Assembly (NCBI RefSeq): GCF_900188445.1
Contig: NZ_FZOR01000003.1
Coordinates: forward strand, 229,953-293,952
From: Actinomadura meyerae
GTDB taxonomy: Bacteria; Actinomycetota; Actinomycetes; Streptosporangiales; Streptosporangiaceae
Direction: 5' to 3'
Length of the DNA stretch: 64,000 bases
In this document: piece after piece, positions 1 to 7,385 of the stretch
Position numbering within the stretch: position 1 is the stretch's first letter
Layout of the letters: every line of letters begins with the position of its first letter
Notes under the pieces: model-generated
Databases searched by the model: none
The model's input: only the letters and a program-made list of their open reading frames with translations
What the model was told of the DNA's origin: nothing
Made by a program: the position numbers and the translations under genes

Positions 1-1271
1 TTGGCGTGCAGCTTGACGGTGGCCTCGCTGACCATGGACCCGTCGGGCCGCCGCTCCACGATCGACCGCCACGACTCGACCTCGAAGTGCCGCTGCCGGA
101 CGCCGGTCAGCTCCTCGCGCAGCAGCAGCTCGAACGAGGCGTCCGCGGCCTCGAAGGTGTAGCCGGTGGACTCCAGCTCCTTGACCTTGGCGACGACGTC
201 CTTGGCCTTCTCACCGGACAGGTCGTAGCCCAGCTCGCGGCCCTTCAGCTCCACGGACGCGCGCCCCGCCATGCTCGACACCAGCATCCGCATGTCGTTG
301 CCGACGGCGGCCGGGTCGATGTGCTGGTACAGGTCGGGGTCGACCTTGACCGCGGACGCGTGCAGGCCGGCCTTGTGCGCGAACGCCGACACGCCCACGT
401 AGGGCTGCTGCGAGCTCGGCGCGACGTTGGTGACCTCGGAGACGGCGTGCGCGATGCGGGTCATCTCGGAGAGCTGCGCGTCCGACACGAGCCGCATGCC
501 CCGCTTGAGCTGCAGGTTGCCGACGACGGTGAACAGGTTGGCGTTGCCGCTGCGCTCGCCGTACCCGTTGGCGCAGCCCTGCACGTGGGTGGCGCCGGCC
601 TTCACCGCGGCGAGCGTGTTCGCCACCGCGCAGCCGGAGTCGTCGTGGCAGTGGATGCCGACGCGGACGCCGTACCCGACGACCTCGTGGACGACCTCGG
701 CCAGCTCGTCCGGCAGCATGCCGCCGTTGGTGTCGCAGAGCGCGACGACGTCCGCGCCCGCCTCGGCGGCGGTGCGGACCGCCTCCAGCGCGTAGGCGCG
801 GTTGGCCTTGTAGCCGTCGAAGAAGTGCTCGGCGTCCAGGAAGACTCGTTGGCCCTCCGCGCGCAGGTGGGAGACCGTGTCGCGGATCATCGCGAGGTTC
901 TCCTCCAGGGTCGTGCGGAGGGCCAGCTCGACGTGCCTGTCGTGGCTCTTGGCGACCAGGGTCACGACGGACGCGCCGGATTCGCGCAGGGCGGCGACCT
1001 GGGGGTCGTCGGCCGCCTTCGCCCCGGCCCGGCGGGTCGCGCCGAACGCGGTGAGCCGCGCGTGCCTCAGGTCGAGCTCTGTTCGAGCGCGCCTGAAGAA
1101 CTCGGTGTCCTTGGGGTTGGCGCCGGGCCAGCCGCCCTCGATGAAGCCCACGCCCAGGTCGTCGAGGTGCCGCGCGATGGCGAGCTTGTCGGGCACGGAG
1201 AGGTTGAGCCCCTCCTGCTGGGACCCGTCGCGCAGGGTGGTGTCGTAGACGTGGAAAGCGTCGCCTTGCAT
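1..1271 (-). CDS. cimA: Citramalate synthase, 3' end beyond the window
   Basis: Condenses pyruvate and acetyl-CoA to (R)-citramalate, the first step of the threonine-independent route to 2-oxobutyrate and isoleucine. The 423 visible codons start MQGDAFHVYDTTLRDGSQQE. The TTLRDGSQ signature is the metal-binding start of the HMGL/IPMS barrel, HCHDDSG near residue 210 is the second metal site, and the C-terminal part (FEAADASFELLLREEL) fits the LeuA/CimA dimer domain. No stop codon is reached at the left edge. The ATG lies just after a leader peptide and attenuator (1305-1400), so expression probably follows charged Ile/Leu/Val tRNA levels. Gene order leuB-ilvE-cimA supports CimA over a plain isopropylmalate synthase, as does the sequence after the barrel, but 2-isopropylmalate synthase is the alternative. 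Confidence 0.9.
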   Translation of the reverse strand, partial: MQGDAFHVYDTTLRDGSQQEGLNLSVPDKLAIARHLDDLGVGFIEGGWPGANPKDTEFFRRARTELDLRHARLTAFGATRRAGAKAADDPQVAALRESGASVVTLVAKSHDRHVELALRTTLEENLAMIRDTVSHLRAEGQRVFLDAEHFFDGYKANRAYALEAVRTAAEAGADVVALCDTNGGMLPDELAEVVHEVVGYGVRVGIHCHDDSGCAVANTLAAVKAGATHVQGCANGYGERSGNANLFTVVGNLQLKRGMRLVSDAQLSEMTRIAHAVSEVTNVAPSSQQPYVGVSAFAHKAGLHASAVKVDPDLYQHIDPAAVGNDMRMLVSSMAGRASVELKGRELGYDLSGEKAKDVVAKVKELESTGYTFEAADASFELLLREELTGVRQRHFEVESWRSIVERRPDGSMVSEATVKLHA

Positions 1272-1304
1272 AGGTGAGAACCCCCAGAGGGTGGCGCCAG
1301 GGCA

Positions 1305-1335
1305 CAAAAAAGACCCCTCACGGACGTGAGAGGTC
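1305..1335 (-). terminator. Attenuator terminator in the cimA leader
   Basis: On the minus strand the hairpin GACCTCTCACG / CGTGAGGGGTC (one mismatch) is followed at once by a run of six T. It lies between the 14-codon leader peptide (1356-1400) and the cimA ATG at 1271, the layout of a Rho-independent attenuator. An upstream pairing, GCGCGCCGGC with GCCGGCGCGC at about 1336-1372, overlaps the end of the leader ORF and could be the pause or competing structure. Confidence 0.85.
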
Positions 1336-1355
1336 TGCGCGCCGGCGGTGTCCCG

Positions 1356-1400
1356 TTAGCTGCCGGCGCGCCAGCCGATAATGACGAGGCTGTTGCGCAT
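1356..1400 (-). CDS. BCAA-rich leader peptide upstream of cimA
   Basis: The ORF reads ATG CGC AAC AGC CTC GTC ATT ATC GGC TGG CGC GCC GGC AGC TAA, which is MRNSLVIIGWRAGS (14 aa). A ribosome-binding site GGAGCG lies 4 bases before the ATG. Four consecutive branched-chain codons (Leu-Val-Ile-Ile) sit just before a self-complementary GC-rich stretch and then a terminator with a U-tract (1305-1335). This is the arrangement of a translation-coupled attenuator: ribosome stalling on scarce Leu/Val/Ile-tRNA would favour the antiterminated form and cimA transcription. It is too short for ordinary gene calling. The role is inferred; the ORF, RBS and hairpins are seen directly. Confidence 0.8.
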   Translation of the reverse strand: MRNSLVIIGWRAGS

Positions 1401-1442
1401 GATGCGCTCCAGTCTGCCACAGGCGTCGAATGCTTGGGACAT

Positions 1443-1490
1443 CCGTCTCGGATGGTGAGACGGCCATGCCCCGGCAGTGGCCTGCCGGGG
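1443..1490 (-). terminator. Double hairpin downstream of ilvE
   Basis: Two adjacent hairpins follow the ilvE stop. The first is CCCCGGCAG-GCCA-CTGCCGGGG (1469-1490), a perfect 9-bp stem. The second is CCGTCTC/GAGACGG (1443-1463). No long U-tract follows, so this is either an intrinsic-like terminator of GC-rich type or an mRNA 3' end. It separates ilvE from the independently controlled cimA leader. Confidence 0.6.
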
Positions 1491-1514
1491 CCGGTGGAAC
1501 CGCAGGTCGGACGA

Positions 1515-2618
1515 CTAAACGATCTTGTGGACCCAGCCGTAGGGGTCGGGGCGGGTGCCGTACTGGATGCCGACCAGTTCCTGGCGGAGCCGCATCGAGA
1601 TCTCGCCGGGCTCGCCGTCCCCGATCGTCCACTCCCGGTCCCGGCCCTTGACCCGGCCGACCGGGCTGATGATCGCGGCGGTGCCGCAGCCGAACACCTC
1701 GGTGATCTCGCCCGACGCGCAGCCCTGCTGCCACTCGTCGATGCTGATCTTGCCCTCCGCGGCCGGGATGCCGAGGTCGGGCGCCAGCTTGAGCATCGAG
1801 TCGCGGGTGACCCCGGCGAGCAGCGTGCCGGTGAGCGCGGGGGTGAGCAGGCGGGCGTGCGATCCGGAGCCGTAGACGAACATGAGGTTCATCGAGCCGA
1901 CCTCCTCGACCCAGCGGTGCTCCACCGCGTCGAGCCAGACGACCTGGTCGCAGCCCTGCGCGACGGCCTCGGCCTGCCCGGCGAACGACGCCGCGTAGTT
2001 GCCGCCGAACTTGGCCTCGCCCGTCCCGCCGGGGGCGGCGCGGGTGTAGTCCTGCGACAGCCACACCGAGACGGGCTTGATGCCGCGCGGGTAGTACAGC
2101 CCGGACGGCGACGCGATGACCATGAACAGGAACTCGCTCGCCGGGCTGTTGACGCCGAGCGCGCGGGTCGTGGCGAACATGAACGGCCGCAGGTAGAGGC
2201 TGTGGCCCTCGGTGTCGGGGACCCAGTCCCGGTCGGTGCGGACGAGCAGCTCGATCGCGTCGACGAACAGCTGCTCGGGGATCTCCGGCATCGCCATCCG
2301 CTTGGCGGAGCGGTTCATCCGCGCCGCGTTCATGTACGGCCGGAAGGTGACGATGGACCCGTCCGGCTGCTTGTAGGCCTTGAGACCCTCGAAGAGCTCC
2401 TGGGCGTAGTGGAAGACCTGCGAGGCCGGGTCCATCGGGATCGGCCCGTAGGGCTGGAGTCTCGCGTCGTGCCAGCCGCGCTCGGCCGAGTACCTGATCG
2501 TGACCATGTGGTCGGTGAAGTGCCGGCCGAAGCCGGGATCGGCCAGGACCGCGGCCCGCTCGGCGGCGCTCGCGGGCCGCTCGGTGCGCGTGATCTCGAA
2601 CTCCAGGGTGTCGCTCAT
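1515..2618 (-). CDS. ilvE: Branched-chain amino acid aminotransferase
   Basis: PLP-dependent transamination between glutamate and 2-oxoisovalerate, 2-oxo-3-methylvalerate or 2-oxoisocaproate, the last step of Val/Ile/Leu synthesis. The 367-aa product has the usual length for the large actinobacterial type. Visible motifs are ELFEGLKAY in the N-terminal domain, the PLP lysine in GGTGEAKFGGNYAAS (about residue 203) and EVFGCGTAA in the cofactor phosphate region. The ATG at 2618 gives the family N-terminus (MSDTLEFEITRTERP). It sits between leuB (164 bp upstream, with a terminator between) and the cimA leader, so it probably has its own promoter in 2619-2730. Confidence 0.96.
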   Translation of the reverse strand: MSDTLEFEITRTERPASAAERAAVLADPGFGRHFTDHMVTIRYSAERGWHDARLQPYGPIPMDPASQVFHYAQELFEGLKAYKQPDGSIVTFRPYMNAARMNRSAKRMAMPEIPEQLFVDAIELLVRTDRDWVPDTEGHSLYLRPFMFATTRALGVNSPASEFLFMVIASPSGLYYPRGIKPVSVWLSQDYTRAAPGGTGEAKFGGNYAASFAGQAEAVAQGCDQVVWLDAVEHRWVEEVGSMNLMFVYGSGSHARLLTPALTGTLLAGVTRDSMLKLAPDLGIPAAEGKISIDEWQQGCASGEITEVFGCGTAAIISPVGRVKGRDREWTIGDGEPGEISMRLRQELVGIQYGTRPDPYGWVHKIV

Positions 2619-2731
2619 CGCGGTTCGTCCTCTCGCGGATCGCCGGGCGGCCCCATCGCCGCTGTGGCGTCTCTCATCCCTATTGTCGTACTTCGTCTAG
2701 ACCTGCTCCTCCACGCGCGGCGCATGCCGAA

Positions 2732-2762
2732 GACCGGGTGCGCCGCGAGAGCACACCCGGTC
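2732..2762 (-). terminator. Terminator of leuB
   Basis: A perfect 9-bp stem GACCGGGTG/CACCCGGTC, extendable with a mismatch, lies 20 bases after the leuB stop. On the minus strand it is followed by TTCGG. It is the only strong hairpin in the leuB-ilvE gap. Confidence 0.65.
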
Positions 2763-2782
2763 CGTCCGGACGGGGGCGTGCC

Positions 2783-3832
2783 CTACCCGGATACTCGCTT
2801 GGCGATCGCGTCGCCGATCTGGGACGTGGACCGGGCGCCCAGCGCGGCGCGCTCGGCCAGGTCGTCGGAGACGGCCTGCTCGACCAGGCGGGCGGCCTCG
2901 CCCTCCCCGATGTGGTCGAGCAGCATGGCGACGGACAGGATCGTGGCGGTCGGGTCGGCCTTGCCCTGCCCGGCGATGTCGGGGGCGCTGCCGTGCACCG
3001 GCTCGAACATCGACGGCGCCGTCCGGTCGGGGTTGACGTTGCCGGACGCCGCGAGCCCGATCCCGCCCGCGATCGCGGCGCCGATGTCGGTGATGATGTC
3101 GCCGAACAGGTTGTCGGTGACCACCACGTCGAACCGCTGCGGCTGGCTCACGAAGAACATCGTCGCCGCGTCGACGTGCACGTAGTCCGTGGAGACCTGC
3201 GGGTACTCCTCGCCGACCCGCTTGAGGACGCGCTGGTACAGGTCGCCCGCGAAGGTGAGCACGTTGTCCTTGTGGACGAGCGTGAGCTTCTTGCGCGGAC
3301 GGGACGCCGCGACCTCGAACGCGTACCGGATGACCCGCTCGACCCCGTACGCGGTGTTCACGCTCTCCTGCGTGGCGACCTCGTGCGGCGTGCCCTTGCG
3401 CAGCACCCCGCCGACGCCGGTGTAGGGGCCCTCGGTGCCCTCCCGGACGACGACCATGTCGATGTCGGCGGGCGACACGCCGGCGAGCGGCGTCGCGACG
3501 CCGGGGAACAGCTTCACCGGCCGCAGGTTGACGTAGTGGTCGAGCTCGAAGCGGGTGCGCAGCAGCAGGCCGCGCTCCAGCGTCCCGCTGGGCACGCTCG
3601 GGTCGCCGACCGCGCCGAGCAGGATGACGTCCTGCTCGCGCAGCTCGGCCAGCACCGAGTCGGGCAGCGTCTCCCCCGTCCGGTGCCAGCGTGCGGCGCC
3701 CAGGTCGTAGGAGGTCTGCTCGAACGTAAGGTCGCCGGGCACGGCGCCGAGGACCTTCAGCCCCTCGGCGACCACCTCGGGGCCGATCCCGTCGCCGGGG
3801 ATGACGGCCAGACGAATGCTGCGCGAAGCCAT
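2783..3832 (-). CDS. leuB: 3-isopropylmalate dehydrogenase
   Basis: NAD-dependent oxidative decarboxylation of 3-isopropylmalate to 2-oxoisocaproate in leucine synthesis. The 349-aa product matches the compact actinobacterial LeuB. It begins with the beta-decarboxylating dehydrogenase signature [14 protein letters not shown], has the substrate loop [16 protein letters not shown] around residues 95-110, and the metal/NAD motifs [17 protein letters not shown] and [14 protein letters not shown]. The ATG at 3832 is the natural start. It lies 43 bp after the FhuF-like gene on the same strand, so co-transcription from further upstream is possible. Confidence 0.97.
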   Translation of the reverse strand: MASRSIRLAVIPGDGIGPEVVAEGLKVLGAVPGDLTFEQTSYDLGAARWHRTGETLPDSVLAELREQDVILLGAVGDPSVPSGTLERGLLLRTRFELDHYVNLRPVKLFPGVATPLAGVSPADIDMVVVREGTEGPYTGVGGVLRKGTPHEVATQESVNTAYGVERVIRYAFEVAASRPRKKLTLVHKDNVLTFAGDLYQRVLKRVGEEYPQVSTDYVHVDAATMFFVSQPQRFDVVVTDNLFGDIITDIGAAIAGGIGLAASGNVNPDRTAPSMFEPVHGSAPDIAGQGKADPTATILSVAMLLDHIGEGEAARLVEQAVSDDLAERAALGARSTSQIGDAIAKRVSG

Positions 3833-3875
3833 GCGCGCACTCTACTGCAAACGTCTCAATGCCTGGGCTTCCGTC

Positions 3876-4541
3876 TCACGATCCGGTCAAGAGCCCGCAA
3901 TCGCCGCACATCCCGCCGCCGGGCACCCGGTAGTACAGGCAGCAGCTCCTGCGGACGAACCGGTCGTCCAGGGTGCCCGCGAGGGGCTCCCGTGCGAGGA
4001 GCTCGCGCACCAGCGCGGCCCGCACCGGGGACCCCGGCACCCGCATCGTGCCCGCCAGCGCCGACGCCGCGTTCCCCCACACGAGCCCGCCCGCCATCCG
4101 GACGATCTCGGCCATCGAGGCCCGCAGCGGCCGGAGAAGGCCGTCCACGACCATGGGGTGGATCACCGAGGCGGCCTCGGCAGGGCCGTCGACCCGCCAA
4201 CCGCGCGGCTCCGGAACACCGAGCCTGATCGGCTCGCCGGGCGCCCATGACCACTGCAACTCCGCCATGTCGGGCACGACGCCGACCGCCGCCGCCGCGA
4301 GAACCGGCGACCACACGCGCGCCGCGAGCCCCTGGAAGAGCAGGGAGGCGGCGACCCGCCGCTCCCCCGTGCCGAGCCGCTCGGCATGATCGAGGGTCAG
4401 GTCACCGAGGCGCGGGCCGTCAGTCCCGAACGGCCGCCAGGTGCCGCCGTCCGTCCCGCCCGCGCGAAGCTCGAAGTAGGGCCCGAGCCGACCGGCATCG
4501 CGCAGGACTCCGGCGACCTCATCAGTCCTGGCAACGTCCAC
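3876..4541 (-). CDS. FhuF-like (2Fe-2S) protein
   Basis: A 221-aa protein whose C-terminus carries RRSCCLYYRVPGGGMCGDC. This Cys-Cys-x(10)-Cys-x2-Cys pattern is the [2Fe-2S] ligand set of FhuF-type ferric-siderophore reductases. FhuF proteins release iron from hydroxamate siderophores in the cytoplasm. The rest of the protein is Ala/Gly-rich with no other motif I recognise. The start is GTG (4541), with only a weak GGGCGG upstream, and the gene begins just after a terminator (4570-4601), implying its own promoter. No siderophore biosynthesis or transport gene is nearby, so the substrate is open. A link to supplying Fe-S to the pathway (dihydroxyacid dehydratase, isopropylmalate isomerase) would be speculation. 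Confidence 0.8.
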   Translation of the reverse strand: MDVARTDEVAGVLRDAGRLGPYFELRAGGTDGGTWRPFGTDGPRLGDLTLDHAERLGTGERRVAASLLFQGLAARVWSPVLAAAAVGVVPDMAELQWSWAPGEPIRLGVPEPRGWRVDGPAEAASVIHPMVVDGLLRPLRASMAEIVRMAGGLVWGNAASALAGTMRVPGSPVRAALVRELLAREPLAGTLDDRFVRRSCCLYYRVPGGGMCGDCGLLTGS

Positions 4542-4569
4542 CCGCCCAGTCTCGCAGCAGGCAGGGAAA

Positions 4570-4601
4570 CGGCCGGGGCGGTGTCACCAGCGCCCCGGCC
4601 G
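4570..4601 (-). terminator. Strong terminator after the 29-codon ORF
   Basis: The perfect 11-bp stem CGGCCGGGGCG/CGCCCCGGCCG with a 10-base loop is followed on the minus strand by TTTCCC. It lies 23 bases after the stop of the small ORF 4625-4714 and before the FhuF-like gene. Confidence 0.75.
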
Positions 4602-4624
4602 CTGTCGCTCTCCGGCCCGCCGGA

Positions 4625-4714
4625 CTACTCGGCCCGGCGGTCCAGGGCGGTCTGCAGGGCTCGGGCGGCCTCTTCTTCGGCTTCCTCGGCCGTGGTGTTC
4701 CAGGTGTCGTCCAT
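4625..4714 (-). CDS. Small acidic ORF of unknown function (29 aa)
   Basis: The ORF begins MDDTWNTTAEEAEEEAARA and ends in LDRRAE. It has a good ribosome-binding site (TTGGAGC, 7 bases before the ATG) and is followed by a strong terminator (4570-4601), so a short discrete transcript is plausible. After an acidic Trp-containing start, the residues after about 8 have the Ala/Glu/Leu/Arg pattern of an amphipathic helix. There is no signal peptide, cysteine or precursor-like core. I do not recognise a family. It lies between serA and the FhuF-like gene, downstream of a leader-like sequence (4827-4892). A non-coding role for the transcript is the alternative. Confidence 0.45.
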   Translation of the reverse strand: MDDTWNTTAEEAEEEAARALQTALDRRAE

Positions 4715-4826
4715 GGCAAATGCTCCAAGTTCGCTGTGCTGTGGCGGGAGGGGCCGTCGCCGGGAGCGTGGGTTCGCACGGTCCGGCGGGGGCATCGGGC
4801 TCACGGCCAGGCAGGGCCTCCGCAGC

Positions 4827-4892
4827 GGGTGCCGGCCAGCCGATGATCAGGCCCCGCTGCGGCCAGCGAAGGATTACTACGAAGCGCCGCAT
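4827..4892 (-). promoter_or_regulatory. Leader-peptide-like stretch downstream of serA
   Basis: From an ATG at 4892 the minus strand encodes MRRFVVILRW...GLIIGWPAP, with seven Ile/Leu/Val codons in the first 18, including two rare GTA codons. The DNA around GTAGTA..CTT..GGCCG..GCG..GGC resembles the end of the ilvB leader ORF, and ATCGGCTGGC resembles the cimA leader. A 10-bp hairpin CCGCAGCGGG/CCCGCTGCGG (4820-4862) overlaps it. Unlike the two clear leaders, the frame has no prompt stop and no U-tract terminator follows, so it may be a decayed leader or chance similarity. Confidence 0.25.
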
Positions 4893-4908
4893 GACTACCT
4901 GCGAGAAT

Positions 4909-4948
4909 ACCTCCGCCACGGCGGGTTGTCCCGATCCGTGGCGGAGGT
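4909..4948 (-). terminator. Terminator of serA
   Basis: A perfect 13-bp stem ACCTCCGCCACGG/CCGTGGCGGAGGT with a 14-base loop lies 30 bases after the serA stop and is followed on the minus strand by ATTCTC. Being symmetrical it could work on either strand, but only serA runs into it. Confidence 0.75.
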
Positions 4949-4977
4949 TCTCAATATGTGAGACGAGCGGCGGGCGG

Positions 4978-6567
4978 TCAGCCCTCCAGGTCGACGCGGC
5001 GGCCCATGTCGGCGCCGACCTCGCGGGTGATGGCGTCCACGAGCTGCGGCGCGATGGCGGAGTCGACGGTGAGGGCGATCAGCGCCTTGCCACCCTTGGC
5101 GTCCCGGCCGACCTGCATGCCGGCGATGTTGACCTGCTCGTCGCCGAGCAGCTTGCCGACGGCGCCGACGATGCCGGGGCGGTCGACGTAGGAGAAGAAC
5201 GCCATGTGCTCGGTCGGGACGAGCTCCATGTTGTAGCCGTTGATCTCGATGATGCGCTCGGCGTGCTTGGGGCCGGTGAGCGTGCCGGAGACCGAGACGA
5301 CGGCGCCGTCGGCCATCGTGCCGCGCACCTGCACGACGTTGCGCCAGTCGGGGCTGTCCTCGGAGGTGGTGAGGGTGACCTCGACGCCGCGGTCGCGGGC
5401 CAGCAGCGGCGCGTTGACGAAGGTCACGGCCTCCTCGATGACGTCCACGAAGACGCCCTTGAGCGCGGCGAGCTCCAGGACCTTCACGTCGTGCTCGGCG
5501 ATCTCGCCGCGGACGACGACGTCGAGCCGGACCGGGACGCCGCCGGCGAGCGCGGTGAAGATGCGGCCGAGCTTCTCGGCGAGCGGCAGGCCGGGCTTGA
5601 CGTCCTCGGCGACCGCGCCGCCCTGCACGTTGACGGCGTCCGGCACGAACTCGCCGGACAGCGCGAGCTTCACCGAGCGGGCGACCTGCGTGCCCGCCTT
5701 CTCCTGCGCCTCGTGGGTGCTGGCGCCGAGGTGCGGGGTGACCACGACGTTGTCGTGGTGGAACAGCGGGCTGTCGGTGCAGGGCTCGCTGCTGAACACG
5801 TCGAGCCCGGCGCCGGCGACGCGGCCGTCCTTGAGCGCGAGGTCGAGGGCCTGCTCGTCGACGATCCCGCCGCGCGCGGCGTTGACGATCCGCACGTTCG
5901 GCTTGACCTTGTGCAGCTCGGCGTCGCCCACCAGGCCGAGGGTCTCGGGCGTCTTCGGCAGGTGGACGGTGATGAAGTCGCTCTCGCGCAGCAGTTCGTC
6001 GAGCGTGACCAGCCTGACGCCGAGCTGGGCGGCGCGGGCGGCCTGCACGTACGGGTCGAAGGCGATCACGTTCATGTCGAAGGCGGCCAGGCGCTGGGCG
6101 ACCAGGACGCCGATCCGGCCGAGGCCGAGCACGCCGACGGTCTTGCCCTGCAGCTCGACGCCGGTGTACTTCGAGCGCTTCCACTCGCCCTGCTTGAGCG
6201 CGGCGTGGCCCTGCGGGACGTTGCGCGCGGTGGCGAGCAGCAGCGCGATCGCGTGCTCGGCGGCGGTGACGATGTTGGACGTGGGCGCGTTGACGACCAT
6301 GACGCCGGCCTTGGTGGCGGCCTCCACGTCGACGTTGTCGAGGCCGACGCCGGCGCGGGCGACGACGCGGAGCTTCCTGGCGTGCTGGAACACCTCGGCG
6401 GTGACCTTGGTGGCGCTCCGGACGATCAGGGCGTCGACGTCGGCGACGGCCGGGAGCAGCTGCTCGCGGTCGCTGCCGTCCACGCTCCGGACCTCGAAGT
6501 CGGCCTCCAGCACGGCGATGCCGGCCGGGGAGAGTTCTTCTGCGACGAGGACGACGGGCTTGCTCAA
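4978..6567 (-). CDS. serA: D-3-phosphoglycerate dehydrogenase
   Basis: Oxidises 3-phosphoglycerate to 3-phosphohydroxypyruvate with NAD, the first step of serine synthesis. The 529-aa product is the long type I form: a substrate/NAD-binding core (GVLGLGRIG near residue 150, the HLPKTPET and NAARGGIVDE motifs, catalytic His in VVTPHLGASTHEAQ), an intervening domain from about residue 315, and a C-terminal ACT domain (DRPGIVGAVGKLLGDEQVNIAGMQ split by a few residues) that normally binds serine. The start is TTG at 6567: AAGGA lies 10 bases upstream and the encoded MSKPVVLVAEEL is the family N-terminus. The frame stays open upstream, but that His-rich extension is unlike the family. It has its own terminator at 4909-4948. 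Confidence 0.96.
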   Translation of the reverse strand: MSKPVVLVAEELSPAGIAVLEADFEVRSVDGSDREQLLPAVADVDALIVRSATKVTAEVFQHARKLRVVARAGVGLDNVDVEAATKAGVMVVNAPTSNIVTAAEHAIALLLATARNVPQGHAALKQGEWKRSKYTGVELQGKTVGVLGLGRIGVLVAQRLAAFDMNVIAFDPYVQAARAAQLGVRLVTLDELLRESDFITVHLPKTPETLGLVGDAELHKVKPNVRIVNAARGGIVDEQALDLALKDGRVAGAGLDVFSSEPCTDSPLFHHDNVVVTPHLGASTHEAQEKAGTQVARSVKLALSGEFVPDAVNVQGGAVAEDVKPGLPLAEKLGRIFTALAGGVPVRLDVVVRGEIAEHDVKVLELAALKGVFVDVIEEAVTFVNAPLLARDRGVEVTLTTSEDSPDWRNVVQVRGTMADGAVVSVSGTLTGPKHAERIIEINGYNMELVPTEHMAFFSYVDRPGIVGAVGKLLGDEQVNIAGMQVGRDAKGGKALIALTVDSAIAPQLVDAITREVGADMGRRVDLEG

Positions 6568-6746
6568 GAGGAAACAGTCCTTCGAAAAGTGGATGTTCGT
6601 GTGGTGTGCGTGCAGATGAGTGCAGGTGAAGTCGCGAGTCACCTCGTCGTGGACCTCGCCCCCGGCAGCCGAGTCTATAACCAGGGGGCGGCGGCGGTTC
6701 GCGGCAGGGAAAGACTGGCCGGTAACTGCGGGTTCGCCCCGTTCTG

Positions 6747-7385
6747 TCAGGCGGCGTTCGGTTCCGGTACGGCGGCGAGCACGGACGCCACCCGCTCGGC
6801 GTCGGCGACGTGCACGTGCGGCACGTCCACGAACACCCGCAGCGGCCCGGCGGGCAGCCCGAGCTCCTCGGCGACGCCGAGCTGCACCTCGCGCAGCGGG
6901 ATGTACATCAGGTAGGCGCGGTGGACGTTCTGCGACCGGAACATCGCGGTCATGGTCAGCCGGTAGCCGCGGATCCGGAACGACAGCGCGGTGAGCGCAG
7001 GCAGCCCGTCGGCCGGCTCGCCCGGGATCGTCAGCGAGATCCACGCGCTGGTCGTCCACGGCCTGGCCCGCAGCAGGTCGACCACCCACCGGATCTGGTC
7101 GTGGCCGTCCAGGTCGTGCAGCCGGGGCCAGTACCGCCCGCGGACGACGCGGCGGGTGCGCTCCTGGGCGCGCCGGACCAGCCGCGCCCGGTCGCCGTGC
7201 TCGTGGAGGATCGGGTCCTCCCAGCTCAGCGAGGCGACCTCGAACAGCAGCGGGGGCCCCTCGATGATGGGCCCGCCGTCCTCCAGCCCGGCCTCGCCGG
7301 CGGACCAGACGTGCCGCAGCACGCCGATCCACGCGCGGCCGCAGGTCTCCCAGCGCCGGACGTCGTTGTCCCCATGCGCCGGCAT
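6747..7385 (-). CDS. Thymidylate-synthase-fold protein lacking the catalytic Cys
   Basis: A 212-aa protein whose second half follows the thymidylate synthase layout: YWPRLHDLDGHDQIRWVVDL (tryptophan, then DQ helix), SAWISL strand, LPALTALSFRI where ThyA has LPPCHxxFQF, FRSQNVHRAYLMYIPL in place of YQRSxDxxLGxPFN, and VDVPHVHVAD in place of GDxHxYxNH. The nucleophilic Cys is absent (only Cys15 exists) and the paired phosphate-binding arginines (ThyA PDSRR) are replaced by PWTTS. It therefore should not methylate dUMP. It may bind a nucleotide or folate, or act on another substrate. ATG at 7385 has GGAG 9 bases upstream. It lies 179 bp before serA on the same strand. The family assignment is from motif alignment by eye. 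Confidence 0.6.
   Translation of the reverse strand: MPAHGDNDVRRWETCGRAWIGVLRHVWSAGEAGLEDGGPIIEGPPLLFEVASLSWEDPILHEHGDRARLVRRAQERTRRVVRGRYWPRLHDLDGHDQIRWVVDLLRARPWTTSAWISLTIPGEPADGLPALTALSFRIRGYRLTMTAMFRSQNVHRAYLMYIPLREVQLGVAEELGLPAGPLRVFVDVPHVHVADAERVASVLAAVPEPNAA

Noticed and set aside
6..1277. Long plus-strand reading frame opposite cimA, with many similar frames elsewhere (for example 1326-3185, 4720-6915, 15370-17100, 26010-28631)
   Set aside because: These are antisense mirrors of real high-GC genes: Arg/Val/Asp/Gly-rich translations without domains, starting without ribosome-binding sites.
4584..4919. Full-length 111-aa minus-strand frame containing the leader-like segment
   Set aside because: After about residue 30 the translation is Pro/Arg/Gly noise and overlaps the better-supported 29-codon ORF in another frame; only the first part is kept, as a possible leader.
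6568..6642. N-terminal extension of SerA from a GTG at 6642, containing HLHAHHTNIH
   Set aside because: The His-rich run is striking, but the extension is unlike the family, overlaps probable promoter/leader DNA, and the TTG at 6567 has the proper RBS and family N-terminus.
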